DNA from: VRUE01 sp963703175 | GTDB lineage: Bacteria > Actinomycetota > Thermoleophilia > Solirubrobacterales > 70-9 | NCBI GenBank assembly: GCA_963703175.1 | Contig: OY969794.1 | Span: 2,542,001-2,606,000 of the forward strand | DNA length: 64,000 nt | Direction of reading: 5' to 3' | Part shown: piece by piece, positions 56,008 to 64,000 of the stretch | How positions within the stretch are numbered: position 1 is the stretch's first letter | Layout: each line of letters begins with the position of its first letter | Program-made: the position numbers and the translations under genes | The notes under the pieces: model-generated | Databases searched by the model: none | The model's input: the letters and a program-made list of their open reading frames with translations, nothing else | What the model was told of the DNA's origin: nothing

Positions 56008-57684
56008 ATGAGCGGCGGATTGACCTTCGCTGCGCATCGAGGAGACGGCGCCGCGCTGCTCTGCTTTGACGTCGATGAGGAGCTGGTGGCAGACCTCGCC
56101 GGCTTCGCCATCGAATGCAGACCGCCGAGCGGCGATCCCTATCCGGTTCTCAATCGGCTCAGCTTCGCCCAGGAGATCACCGCAGAGACGAAACCAGAGG
56201 ATCGGGAATGGACGCCGAGCTCCGAAGCTCCAATCCAGAAATTCCACTGGATTCACTACCCCAAAGATGTCCCGCCGGGGACTTTCACCTACAAAGCCAC
56301 CGCCATGCTGTTCGTCGAGGGCACCGAAACTGAGCTGAAAGCCGGACCGAGCGCCGAGGTCTCCCTCGAGCTGCGAGAGGAGGGCTACGGCAAGCTCGAG
56401 ATCGGCTTTACGCGCGGCGATCTCTCTTCTCAGGCATACGCCGAGCTGTTCAACAACAAAGACTTCCAGCCCGATCCCGCAACCGCTGTCTTCGACACTT
56501 CTCCTTACGAGGAGCAATACAAGTGGCTCGGCTCTCACGCGAGAAAGCTCGTCTTCGAAGTTATTGACGAGACCTTGGCCGATCCAGCCCTAGAACTCGA
56601 TGTCTTCGCCTATGACTTCGATGAGCCCGATGTCATTCGCAAGCTCGCCAAGCTCGGACCTCGGCTCCGCCTGTTCCTCGATGACTCCGACATCAACGAT
56701 GACGGTGGGGGACAGCCGAAACGAAAGGCTGAAGGGCTGAAAGTGGTCAATGGGGTGGCGGGCACCAGCGTCAAGCGCGGTAGCTTCGGCAACCTCGCCC
56801 ACGACAAGATTCTGATCCAGAAGCGAAAGGGCAAGCCGGTCAAGGTTCTCAGCGGCTCGGCCAACTTCTCGGTTCGCGGTCTCTATGTGCAGGCCAACAA
56901 CGTCTTCGTCTTTGACGACCCTGCCACGGCGCTCATCTACGAGGAAGCCTTCGAACAGGCCTGGGAACACCCCGGGAAAGAGTTCCCGGCCAGCCCGATC
57001 GCGGGCGGATGGTTTCCCGAGCCTTCAGGTAAAGACCACGATCTCCCCGACTTCCAGGTCAGCTTCGCCCCGCATGCGGACCCAGATGTCTCGCTGCAAC
57101 CGGTGGCCGACTCGATCATCGCCGCAAAAAGCTCTGTCCTCTTCGCGGTCATGGAGATCGGAAAAAGCAGTGGCCCGGTCGTGGACGCGATCAAAAAACT
57201 GCCTGAGCGCAAAGATCTCTATGCCCTTGGCACGACCCAGACCCTTGATGGTTCGCTCAACGTCAGCTCGCCCGGGGCAGCTGGGCCGGTCTTTATCCCG
57301 TTCGAATACCTCCACGAAAAAGTGCCCCCGCCGTTTCGTGCCGAGATCTATCCCGGCTTTGGCAAGGTGCTCCATCACAAGTTCGTCGTCGTCGACTTCA
57401 ACGGCCCCAATTCGGCGGTTTATGCGGGATCTTCTAATCTCGCCGAAGGAGGAGAGAAAAAGAACGGCGACAACCTCTTGGTGTTTCGCGATGCGGCGAT
57501 TGCCTCCACCTACGCTGTGGAGGCAATCCGGCTGATCGACCACTATCGCTTCCGAGCGGCGATGAAAGAAGCCACCAAGGTGGAACCCCTGAGGCTGAAG
57601 ACCCGCAAGGAAAGCTGGGCCGCGGACTATTTCGTCTCCGGGAGCGCGAAATATCTAGAGCGAACGCTGTTCGCTGTGTCCTAG
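56008..57684 (+). CDS. Phospholipase D-like (HKD) protein
   Basis: A 558-residue protein with two PLD-like halves. The second HKD motif is complete (HHKFVVVD, residues 456-463, then YAGSSNLAEGG). The first (HDKILIQK, 265-272, then LSGSANFSVRG) has Lys where Asp is expected. The first ~130 residues resemble an Ig-like beta domain. Members act as nucleases or phospholipases. No signal peptide is seen. ATG 56008 is chosen; an upstream GTG (55921) is possible. It is divergent from the DUF2278 gene across 228 bases, suggesting joint control. Confidence 0.82.
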   Translation: MSGGLTFAAHRGDGAALLCFDVDEELVADLAGFAIECRPPSGDPYPVLNRLSFAQEITAETKPEDREWTPSSEAPIQKFHWIHYPKDVPPGTFTYKATAMLFVEGTETELKAGPSAEVSLELREEGYGKLEIGFTRGDLSSQAYAELFNNKDFQPDPATAVFDTSPYEEQYKWLGSHARKLVFEVIDETLADPALELDVFAYDFDEPDVIRKLAKLGPRLRLFLDDSDINDDGGGQPKRKAEGLKVVNGVAGTSVKRGSFGNLAHDKILIQKRKGKPVKVLSGSANFSVRGLYVQANNVFVFDDPATALIYEEAFEQAWEHPGKEFPASPIAGGWFPEPSGKDHDLPDFQVSFAPHADPDVSLQPVADSIIAAKSSVLFAVMEIGKSSGPVVDAIKKLPERKDLYALGTTQTLDGSLNVSSPGAAGPVFIPFEYLHEKVPPPFRAEIYPGFGKVLHHKFVVVDFNGPNSAVYAGSSNLAEGGEKKNGDNLLVFRDAAIASTYAVEAIRLIDHYRFRAAMKEATKVEPLRLKTRKESWAADYFVSGSAKYLERTLFAVS

Positions 57685-58172
57685 GGCAAGGCCTCACCTT
57701 CATCCTGGCTCTGCATATGCAAGCTGGCTTTTGCGGGCTGATCGCGCCAGCGTCCCCGGACGTCGGGGGCCGTCGGGGCACTTATGTATTTGCGCTGGCG
57801 AACCTAGCTCCGCCGCGGCTTGACCCCTCGATTCGTCGGCGCATCCTCAATGCGCTTGACCGTTTCGTCACGAGCCGGGATGCGCGGACATTAGGAAGCT
57901 CAACTCCGCTTGAAAAGTCTCCGCTGACACACCACCACGAGAATACATGTGACTTCCAGTAGTTGAAACGTCTCTCGAATTCTGACCATAAGCCTTGTGA
58001 CGCAGTTTGCACTGGTGTTCCTGTCTTCGCGTCCCACCGATTCACGCCTGCTTTACAGAATGTCCCGAACGATAAAAAAGAACCTACTTTTAGGGTTGCC
58101 CGGCCTACGTACACGCAGGTAGATTAGAGCGTACCTAGAGCGATTCGGGCTCTTTCTAAAGAGGAGGATCTG
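57685..58172. other. AT-richer intergenic region before the giant exported protein
   Basis: 488 bases with no convincing gene. A 110-codon minus-strand frame (57782-58114) has neither ribosome site nor domain features. The right part, from about 57930, is clearly lower in GC than its surroundings and holds a likely promoter and a leader of about 50 bases before the next gene. A short inverted repeat AGAGC...GCTCT lies near 58137. Confidence 0.6.
58096..58125 (+). promoter_or_regulatory. Possible promoter of the giant exported-protein gene
   Basis: TTGCCC (58096-58101) and TAGATT (58120-58125) are 18 bases apart and resemble -35 and -10 elements. They lie 48 bases before ATG 58173, which is preceded by AGAGGAGG. 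Identified by pattern only. Confidence 0.35.
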
Positions 58173-61100
58173 ATGGATTCACTCGGGGAAGTGGTCGTCG
58201 GTCGTGGTCGGGGTGCTCGGCCCCGGCTTCCGAGAACGAAAGCGCTCTGGATTCTCGTGTTTCCCTTGGTTTTTTCATTGCTTGGGTTCGTTGCGGCCCC
58301 TGCATTTGCGGGAACGGCCGAAGAAATCACCCTCTTGCCGACCTTGGATTCTCTGAACCGCTCAGAAGGAGTGTTGTCCAACAGCGGCAAATGGTCCGCC
58401 CTGGCGTGGGATTCGAGCGACACTGCTCACAACACCGGACAGGACACCACCGGCGGCTGGGGACCTTATGACGCCTTCCCAGTCGTCAATGGCGCTTACT
58501 GGAGCCCATCGACCTTCACCGACAAAACGGGTGATGCGGCCGCCGTGACGATGCAGACCGGCCCTGGCAACGCAGAACGATATGTGGCGTTGTGGCTCAA
58601 CATGGCCACTCCGGGCTCGGCGAAGACCGGCTATCAGCTGCGCTGGACCGTGGTCTCCGGCACGACCTACAACGTGATCCTCGCCAAGTACTCAGCGGGC
58701 ACCCAGACTGTGCTGGCCTCCAATTCCGCGGTCACGATCCCGACTGGCGCAACGATGGCTATCTCCGATACCGGCGGCACCGTGACCGCCTGGCAGGGTT
58801 CGGGCTCCTCGCTCGCATCGATTCTCTCCGCATCTGATGCGACCTTTACCAGCGGCTACGCGGGTATTGAGGGCTCGGGCAACATCAGCCGCTCGATCAA
58901 CTTCAAGGCCGGCAATCTCTCAAGTGGCGGCGTCCCGCCGGACACGACCATCTCCAGCGGCCCCAAAGGCGTCGTTGTTCCCAACGTTTCGTTCGGGTTC
59001 ACTTCGACGGAAGGCGGCTCGAGCTTCGAATGTTCTCTCGACGGTGCCGCCTACAGCACCTGCATCTCGCCGAAGGCCTACCAGGGGCTTGCAGAAGGCT
59101 CGCGCATCTTCCGGGTGCGAGCGACGGGTGCCGGGGGGAAAGACGAAACGCCGGCCGAACGGGGCTTTCAGGTTGTTCAGACCGCCAAAGCGACCGCCAA
59201 GACCCCTCTTCTCGACAACCTTGAACGCCAGGAAGTCCCACTGGCGACCGGCAAATGGTCCAAATCCAGTTGGGCCGCCGAAATCGGGGGCGCCTGGATG
59301 GGCGGCTACCGTGGCTATGGCTCCAGCGGAGGCCTCGCTGGCGCCTACTGGAACCCGACCACTTTCAGCGACGGTGAAGGAACCGCCCTCGTCGCCGGCA
59401 CGGTTGGCACCGGCTCGGTTCCATCCGGCCAGTATTCCGCGCTGCTGCTAAACATGCCAAATCCGTCCAGCGCCCGCTCGGGATACGAAGCGCGCTTCGC
59501 CGGCACCGGCTTGGCCACTAATTACACCGTCGAGCTCGCCAAGTGGGTATCGGGTGCCCGCACTGTGCTCGCCTCGACGACGGGCTTCTCACTGCCGGTT
59601 GGCACGACCATTGCCCTCACCGAGACGGCCGGCGGCTCCCTTGCCCTTTGGACGGGGACGACCAGCCTCTCGGCGGTGCTCTCGGCCAGCGACTCCACCT
59701 ACACCTCTGGCTACGCAGGCCTTGAGGTAAACGGCGGGGCCGGCACGGTCTACAACTTCAGGGCTGGCCGCATCGACATCCAGGCGCCAGATACGACGAT
59801 CACCAGCGGGCCGACGGGGACGGTTCCACCCGCGAACGTGTCCTTCGGGTTCACCGCGAGCGAGAGCGGCTCAAGCTTCGAATGCTCGCTCGACGCCGCC
59901 GCCTACAGTGCCTGCTCCTCGCCCAAGGCTTATCCAACGATAGCCAGCGGCGCCCACAGCTTCCGAGTTCGCGCCGTCGACGCCGTCGGCAACCAGGACG
60001 CAACCCCCGCCGAACGCAGCTTTCAAGTCCTGCAGCCTCCGACCGCTGCCACTGCGCCCGCCACTGGAGTAGGCGCAAGCACGGCGACGCTGAAAGCCAA
60101 CGTCAATCCCAATGGCGGCGAAACTACCTACCAGTTCGAGTACGGCACGACGACCTCCTACGGCACCAAAGTCCCGGCCAGCGCCAAAGCGATCGGCGCG
60201 GGCGGCGCGAACGTTGAAGTCAGCGAGCTCATCGGCGGCCTCTCTGCCGGCACGATCTACCACTTCCGCATCTCCGCAACGAATGCAGCCGGCACCAGCA
60301 AAGGCGAAGACCGGACCTTCACGACGGCTGCCGCTCCCACCGCGACGATCGAACCGGCCAGCACCGTGAGCGCCTTCGAAGCGACGCTCACAGCGGCGAT
60401 CAACCCGCGGGGGGACGCGACGACCTACCAGTTTGAATACGGGAAAACCACCACCTACGGCACCAAAGCCCCAGCCACGGCAAAAGCGATCGGCTCGGGC
60501 TACAGCGCTGTTATCGTCACCGAGGCGGTCGGAGGCCTGGCTCAAGGCACCACCTACCACTACCGGGTGGTTGCCCAGAACTCGGTTGGGATCACGCAAA
60601 GCGCCGACCAAGTCTTCACTACTCCATTCCTGCCACAGGTGACGACCGGCGCGCCGACGGGGGTCGATCCGAACGAAGCGGTTTTTACCGCGACCGTTGA
60701 TCCCAATGGGGCCGACACCACCTACAAGTACGAATACGGAACCACCACCGCCTACGGCTCGACCATCGCCAGCGAAGACGAAGCGGGAGTTGGGGCCGAA
60801 CCGAGCGAAGTCGAAGAAGGCATCGCGGACCTCAAACCTTCAACGACCTATCACTACCGCATCGTTGCTTCGAGTCCCGCCGGAACCGTCGTTGGTGCCG
60901 ACCGGGCCGTGACGACGCCGGCTTCGAGCGTCGGTGCGGGACAGGAAGCGGCGGAAGAAAAAGAGGACGAAAACTACACGGCAGCGTTCACCCCGCAGCC
61001 CGGGAACGGGTTCTTCAACCTGCATTGGTCCGGAAGCTACGACGAGCAGCAGATGAAATACATGAAGACGGTCGCGATATCGGGAGCCCGAATGCTGCGA

Positions 61101-63899
61101 ATCGGGCTCAGGCCCGGTGCAGATCCCTGCGGGGAAGAGACGAAAGAAATTGAAGCGGGTCCAGCCTGGCAGCCCGTCGAACACTGGCCGACGTACGACA
61201 AAGTCTTCGACAATGCCTGGCGGAAGGAAATAAGCATCCTGCCGTACCTGGAGGGAGGGGCACTTCCGGCCCCGAGCGACTGGGGCAAGTGGAAGTGCTT
61301 CGCCAGGCAGGCTGTTCGTCGCTACGGACCCGGAGGGAACTTCTGGCAGTCCAGAAGCTCGCCGCCACCAAGGCCGGTTAAGGCGTGGGAAATCTGGAAC
61401 GAGCCCAATCGAGCGGTCAACGGGGTCGGCGGAGCAAACGCAAACCCAGTCACCTTCGGCAACTTCCTGGGGGAAATCTCAGGCGTGATCCGGGGGATGC
61501 CGTCAGAAAACCCAGAAATCATCGTCGGTGGCCTGTTGAGTAGGAAGGAATCCAAAAACGGCGACCGCACCGTCGGTGCATTCATCAGGAACATGGGGCA
61601 CACCCAAGACTACGACGCGCTTGGTCTTCACCCCTACGCATTTAGGACTGAAGACAACAAAGTCCCCACGCAGGCGCGAATTTCAGACGTGATTGCCCGG
61701 GTGCGCGGGAACATCTTGGAGGCGCACGCTGCCCTCAAGGACATCGAAGCGGGCAGCAAGGAAATCTGGATCACCGAGCTCGGATGGCCGGTAGCAGTCG
61801 GAGACGAAGGACATCCGCCCGTGAGTGCTGAACTTCAGGCCGAACTGCTCAAGGCCTCGGCGGAAATGATCAAGAACAGGAGGGTGGAATACAAGATCAA
61901 CCGTGTCTTCTATACCGCCGATTTCGACTTTCCTGGGGAAAGCTCCTGGGCCTATCATTGCGGTCTGGTCAGGCCCAAGCCCGACGGACATTTCGAATAC
62001 CGGCCTGCCTGGAAAAAATTCGTCGCCCAGACCCAGTTCCGCTGGCCGAGGCCGCCGAAAATCGGCAGCAAGAGCGCAACTGATCGCCACTCCCGTCGCA
62101 TGATGCTCAACGCCGAAATCGACGCCGACGGCGTCGATTCCGAATTCAACTTCTTCTGGGAAGCTGCTAACAACCCGAATGACCACGGGAACTCGGGCTG
62201 GAGTGACGCCGGCTTCGAGGAGGGGTTCGTCCAAAGAAGTGCGGAAGCGACTGGGCTCCAGCCGGACACCACTTACAACTATCACGTCGAAGTGAAAAAC
62301 GACGCTGAAGATAGGACCGACAGCGGGATCTCGACCGCCCGTACCGAACCCGTTCAGGAAACGACCGCGACGGTCACCGACCACCTCAACGGCGAACCCG
62401 GCTGGGCGAGCGTGGCGGGCTGGTCGAAGTACGACGGGGTCGGCCTCAACGGTCTTATAGTCCGGGTCAACTTCCTCAAGAACGACGGGACCTATGTCTT
62501 TAGGGACGCCACGCTCGTTAATGGCCAGTACCACGTCGACAACGTCCCCCTCGGCAGAGGGACCTGGGAAACGTGGTCGGTCTTCCTCGCTCAGGGCGGT
62601 TATCCGGAGTTCTCGAGCGGCTACCACCGGATCGAACTCAAAAACGGCTACAAGCTGATCGCGAAACACAGCCAGAAGTGTCTCGATGTAAACGGTGGCG
62701 TAATTGGCAACGGGGCACCAATGATCCAATACAAATGTGAAGATCCTCAGGGGGCGCTGAACCAGATCTTCACGCTGGTCCCAACGGACGACCAGCATCA
62801 CTATCAGCTGGTGGCCAGGCACTCGAACCGCTGTGTCGGCGTCACTGCGGGTAGCCAGCAGCCGGGCGTGCAGCTGAGCCAGTACGACTGTCTCGGTCCG
62901 GCCTATACCCACCAGATCTGGAAGAGCGAAAGCGTTCTCCCCAACGGGGAAGAAAATTCCTACAACCGCTTCGTTGCCCAAAACTCCGGCCAATGCATGG
63001 AGGTGCGGGAATCCTCTGGGGCCGATGGCGGGATAGTCGACCAGTATCCCTGCGCCGGTACCCAGGCAAACCAGCTCTGGACCTTCGAATCGGTGGAAGC
63101 TAATCAGGTGCCGACCCAGACCTTCCTGACGATCGATCGGAACGACACGTACCACGGCATGCCGGGCTTTGTCAGTTTCCATGGGCGTCTCGATATCGCC
63201 GGACGTGCTTATCCGCTCGCTGGCAGGAAAGCCCACATCATTTTTGAACGCCAGAATGCTCAGGGTGGATTCGACCCGGTTCCCGGGGAGGAATACGTCG
63301 CGACTCTGAACTCGGCTGGGGAATATACCTATCGGTACTGGGGTATAGGTCGAGGCATCTGGCACCTCAGGGCGGTCTTTTACGGCACTGGTGACGCACT
63401 CGGGCAGTCGGAATCTGGCACGCAAACGGTCGAAATCAAGAGCGGCTACAGGCTCATGTTCAGGCACTCGCAGAAGTGCCTCACGACGTCCGGGAACGGC
63501 ACGGCGAACGGCACCTGGCTGATCCAGTGGCCGTGCAATCCCAACTGGGACCCCTGGGATGGCCAGACGTTCTCGCTCTACCCAATCGACCCGCCTGGGT
63601 CCAACCACTGGCAGCTACGACCCAACACGGCGTACGGCCAGTGCGTGGACGTCTATGGCGCCAGCACCGCGAACGGCGCGCCACTGAACCTCTACCAATG
63701 CACGCCAGGGGCCACGAACCAAGTCTGGTCGTTCCCTGAATTGGGGAGTCCCAACAATGGATGGTTCGCTGGCGTCGCCTTACACTCAAACAAGTGCATG
63801 GACGTGACGGGCAACAGCACCGCCGATCGGGTTCAGATCGAGCAGTTTGAATGCATTTGGAGCGGCAACCAGCAGTTCGCTTGGCAGGTGGTCCCCTGA
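58173..63899 (+). CDS. 1908-residue exported glycoside hydrolase-like protein with Ig/Fn3 repeats and ricin-type lectin domains
   Basis: A signal peptide ends near AFA-46. Two long repeats follow (about 50-345 and 345-625), each a LamG-like beta domain plus an Ig-like domain (PDTTISSGPKG; PDTTITSGPTG). Three Fn3-like repeats (about 623-915) share YQFEYGTTTSYGTK-type cores. Residues ~938-1290 resemble a clan A glycoside hydrolase, with acid Glu1077 in WNEPN and nucleophile Glu1202 in ITELGWP. Ricin-B lectin repeats occur at ~1492-1640 and 1757-1908 (HSQKCLDV, QW/QxW motifs), each preceded by a beta-sandwich. It probably binds and cuts an external polysaccharide. Glu codons are mostly GAA. Confidence 0.85.
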   Translation: MDSLGEVVVGRGRGARPRLPRTKALWILVFPLVFSLLGFVAAPAFAGTAEEITLLPTLDSLNRSEGVLSNSGKWSALAWDSSDTAHNTGQDTTGGWGPYDAFPVVNGAYWSPSTFTDKTGDAAAVTMQTGPGNAERYVALWLNMATPGSAKTGYQLRWTVVSGTTYNVILAKYSAGTQTVLASNSAVTIPTGATMAISDTGGTVTAWQGSGSSLASILSASDATFTSGYAGIEGSGNISRSINFKAGNLSSGGVPPDTTISSGPKGVVVPNVSFGFTSTEGGSSFECSLDGAAYSTCISPKAYQGLAEGSRIFRVRATGAGGKDETPAERGFQVVQTAKATAKTPLLDNLERQEVPLATGKWSKSSWAAEIGGAWMGGYRGYGSSGGLAGAYWNPTTFSDGEGTALVAGTVGTGSVPSGQYSALLLNMPNPSSARSGYEARFAGTGLATNYTVELAKWVSGARTVLASTTGFSLPVGTTIALTETAGGSLALWTGTTSLSAVLSASDSTYTSGYAGLEVNGGAGTVYNFRAGRIDIQAPDTTITSGPTGTVPPANVSFGFTASESGSSFECSLDAAAYSACSSPKAYPTIASGAHSFRVRAVDAVGNQDATPAERSFQVLQPPTAATAPATGVGASTATLKANVNPNGGETTYQFEYGTTTSYGTKVPASAKAIGAGGANVEVSELIGGLSAGTIYHFRISATNAAGTSKGEDRTFTTAAAPTATIEPASTVSAFEATLTAAINPRGDATTYQFEYGKTTTYGTKAPATAKAIGSGYSAVIVTEAVGGLAQGTTYHYRVVAQNSVGITQSADQVFTTPFLPQVTTGAPTGVDPNEAVFTATVDPNGADTTYKYEYGTTTAYGSTIASEDEAGVGAEPSEVEEGIADLKPSTTYHYRIVASSPAGTVVGADRAVTTPASSVGAGQEAAEEKEDENYTAAFTPQPGNGFFNLHWSGSYDEQQMKYMKTVAISGARMLRIGLRPGADPCGEETKEIEAGPAWQPVEHWPTYDKVFDNAWRKEISILPYLEGGALPAPSDWGKWKCFARQAVRRYGPGGNFWQSRSSPPPRPVKAWEIWNEPNRAVNGVGGANANPVTFGNFLGEISGVIRGMPSENPEIIVGGLLSRKESKNGDRTVGAFIRNMGHTQDYDALGLHPYAFRTEDNKVPTQARISDVIARVRGNILEAHAALKDIEAGSKEIWITELGWPVAVGDEGHPPVSAELQAELLKASAEMIKNRRVEYKINRVFYTADFDFPGESSWAYHCGLVRPKPDGHFEYRPAWKKFVAQTQFRWPRPPKIGSKSATDRHSRRMMLNAEIDADGVDSEFNFFWEAANNPNDHGNSGWSDAGFEEGFVQRSAEATGLQPDTTYNYHVEVKNDAEDRTDSGISTARTEPVQETTATVTDHLNGEPGWASVAGWSKYDGVGLNGLIVRVNFLKNDGTYVFRDATLVNGQYHVDNVPLGRGTWETWSVFLAQGGYPEFSSGYHRIELKNGYKLIAKHSQKCLDVNGGVIGNGAPMIQYKCEDPQGALNQIFTLVPTDDQHHYQLVARHSNRCVGVTAGSQQPGVQLSQYDCLGPAYTHQIWKSESVLPNGEENSYNRFVAQNSGQCMEVRESSGADGGIVDQYPCAGTQANQLWTFESVEANQVPTQTFLTIDRNDTYHGMPGFVSFHGRLDIAGRAYPLAGRKAHIIFERQNAQGGFDPVPGEEYVATLNSAGEYTYRYWGIGRGIWHLRAVFYGTGDALGQSESGTQTVEIKSGYRLMFRHSQKCLTTSGNGTANGTWLIQWPCNPNWDPWDGQTFSLYPIDPPGSNHWQLRPNTAYGQCVDVYGASTANGAPLNLYQCTPGATNQVWSFPELGSPNNGWFAGVALHSNKCMDVTGNSTADRVQIEQFECIWSGNQQFAWQVVP

Positions 63900-64000
63900 T
63901 CCTTGTGGGTTCTTGACGACGCGATCGCAAACCCGTCGGCCGCCAGCGCGCGACGGCGTCAGCCGGGCTGCGAGCCAGCCAACGGTGCCTACCAGAGGGT

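Noticed and set aside
55780..56538. N-terminal extension of the DUF2278 protein
   Set aside because: It is antisense to the first part of the PLD-like gene, and the DUF2278 domain begins at the ATG at 55779.
57782..58114. 110-codon minus-strand frame upstream of the giant gene
   Set aside because: It lies in lower-GC intergenic DNA with poor coding character and would occupy the promoter of the divergent gene.
1..64000. CRISPR arrays, rRNA genes and intact insertion sequences
   Set aside because: I saw no regularly spaced repeats, no rRNA segments and no transposase motifs anywhere in the window.

Overview
Organism. The window is high-GC DNA with dense, overlapping genes. Its first 18 kb is a housekeeping run of actinobacterial type (KH protein, trmD, rplS, lepB, rnhB, yraN, comM, dprA, xerC, WhiG/FliA-type sigma factor). 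A small secreted protein at 27079-27681, with its RPRLTYANVVATLALFVALGG start, belongs to a family I associate with Thermoleophilia (Solirubrobacterales/Gaiellales). I infer a member of that class. The species cannot be named from sequence alone.

Layout. (1) 1-18.1 kb is core chromosome: ribosome and tRNA modification genes, signal peptidase, RNase HII and HI, DNA uptake proteins, a VapBC-type toxin-antitoxin pair, thiD, ilvD, an L,D-transpeptidase, a Xer recombinase, a sigma factor, an EF-G paralogue and a secreted trypsin-like protease. (2) A tRNA-Gly(GCC) gene lies at 18301-18374. (3) From about 18.4 to 47.6 kb lies an integrative and conjugative element. Its left part holds small DNA-binding proteins, an SSB-like protein, an XRE regulator and several winged-helix proteins, one frameshifted. 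A middle cassette (23.4-28.5 kb) encodes a sigma factor that appears tethered to the membrane, followed by three exported proteins. The right part is an almost unbroken chain of overlapping genes (29.26-46.0 kb): type IV secretion genes of Tn916/TcpA type, a lytic transglycosylase/peptidase, two DNA methyltransferases, a VirD4-like coupling ATPase, a replication-relaxation protein, an excisionase-like protein and a tyrosine integrase. No relaxase was recognised. (4) 47.4-54.6 kb is a decayed flank with an integrase remnant, a frameshifted ECF sigma factor and a TauE/SafE scrap among intact regulators (cyclase/ATPase/LuxR protein, GGDEF protein). (5) 54.7-63.9 kb holds a DUF2278 protein divergent from a phospholipase D-like protein, then a 1908-residue exported glycosidase/lectin protein.

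How the parts may work together. Three genes or operons in the element (the tethered sigma gene, an ArsR-like gene and the conjugation operon) share an upstream motif of about 35-39 bases, which suggests one regulon. Two further element genes, one at the left end and one just before the integrase, share a different hairpin-bearing leader. The exported Ig-like and LysM proteins beside the sigma factor could modify the envelope during transfer, but that is inference.

The strongest leads are the shared promoter motif with the tethered sigma factor, the conjugation operon without a relaxase, the duplicated leader modules, the frameshifted tandem winged-helix gene, and a GAA-over-GAG codon preference that appears limited to exported proteins.
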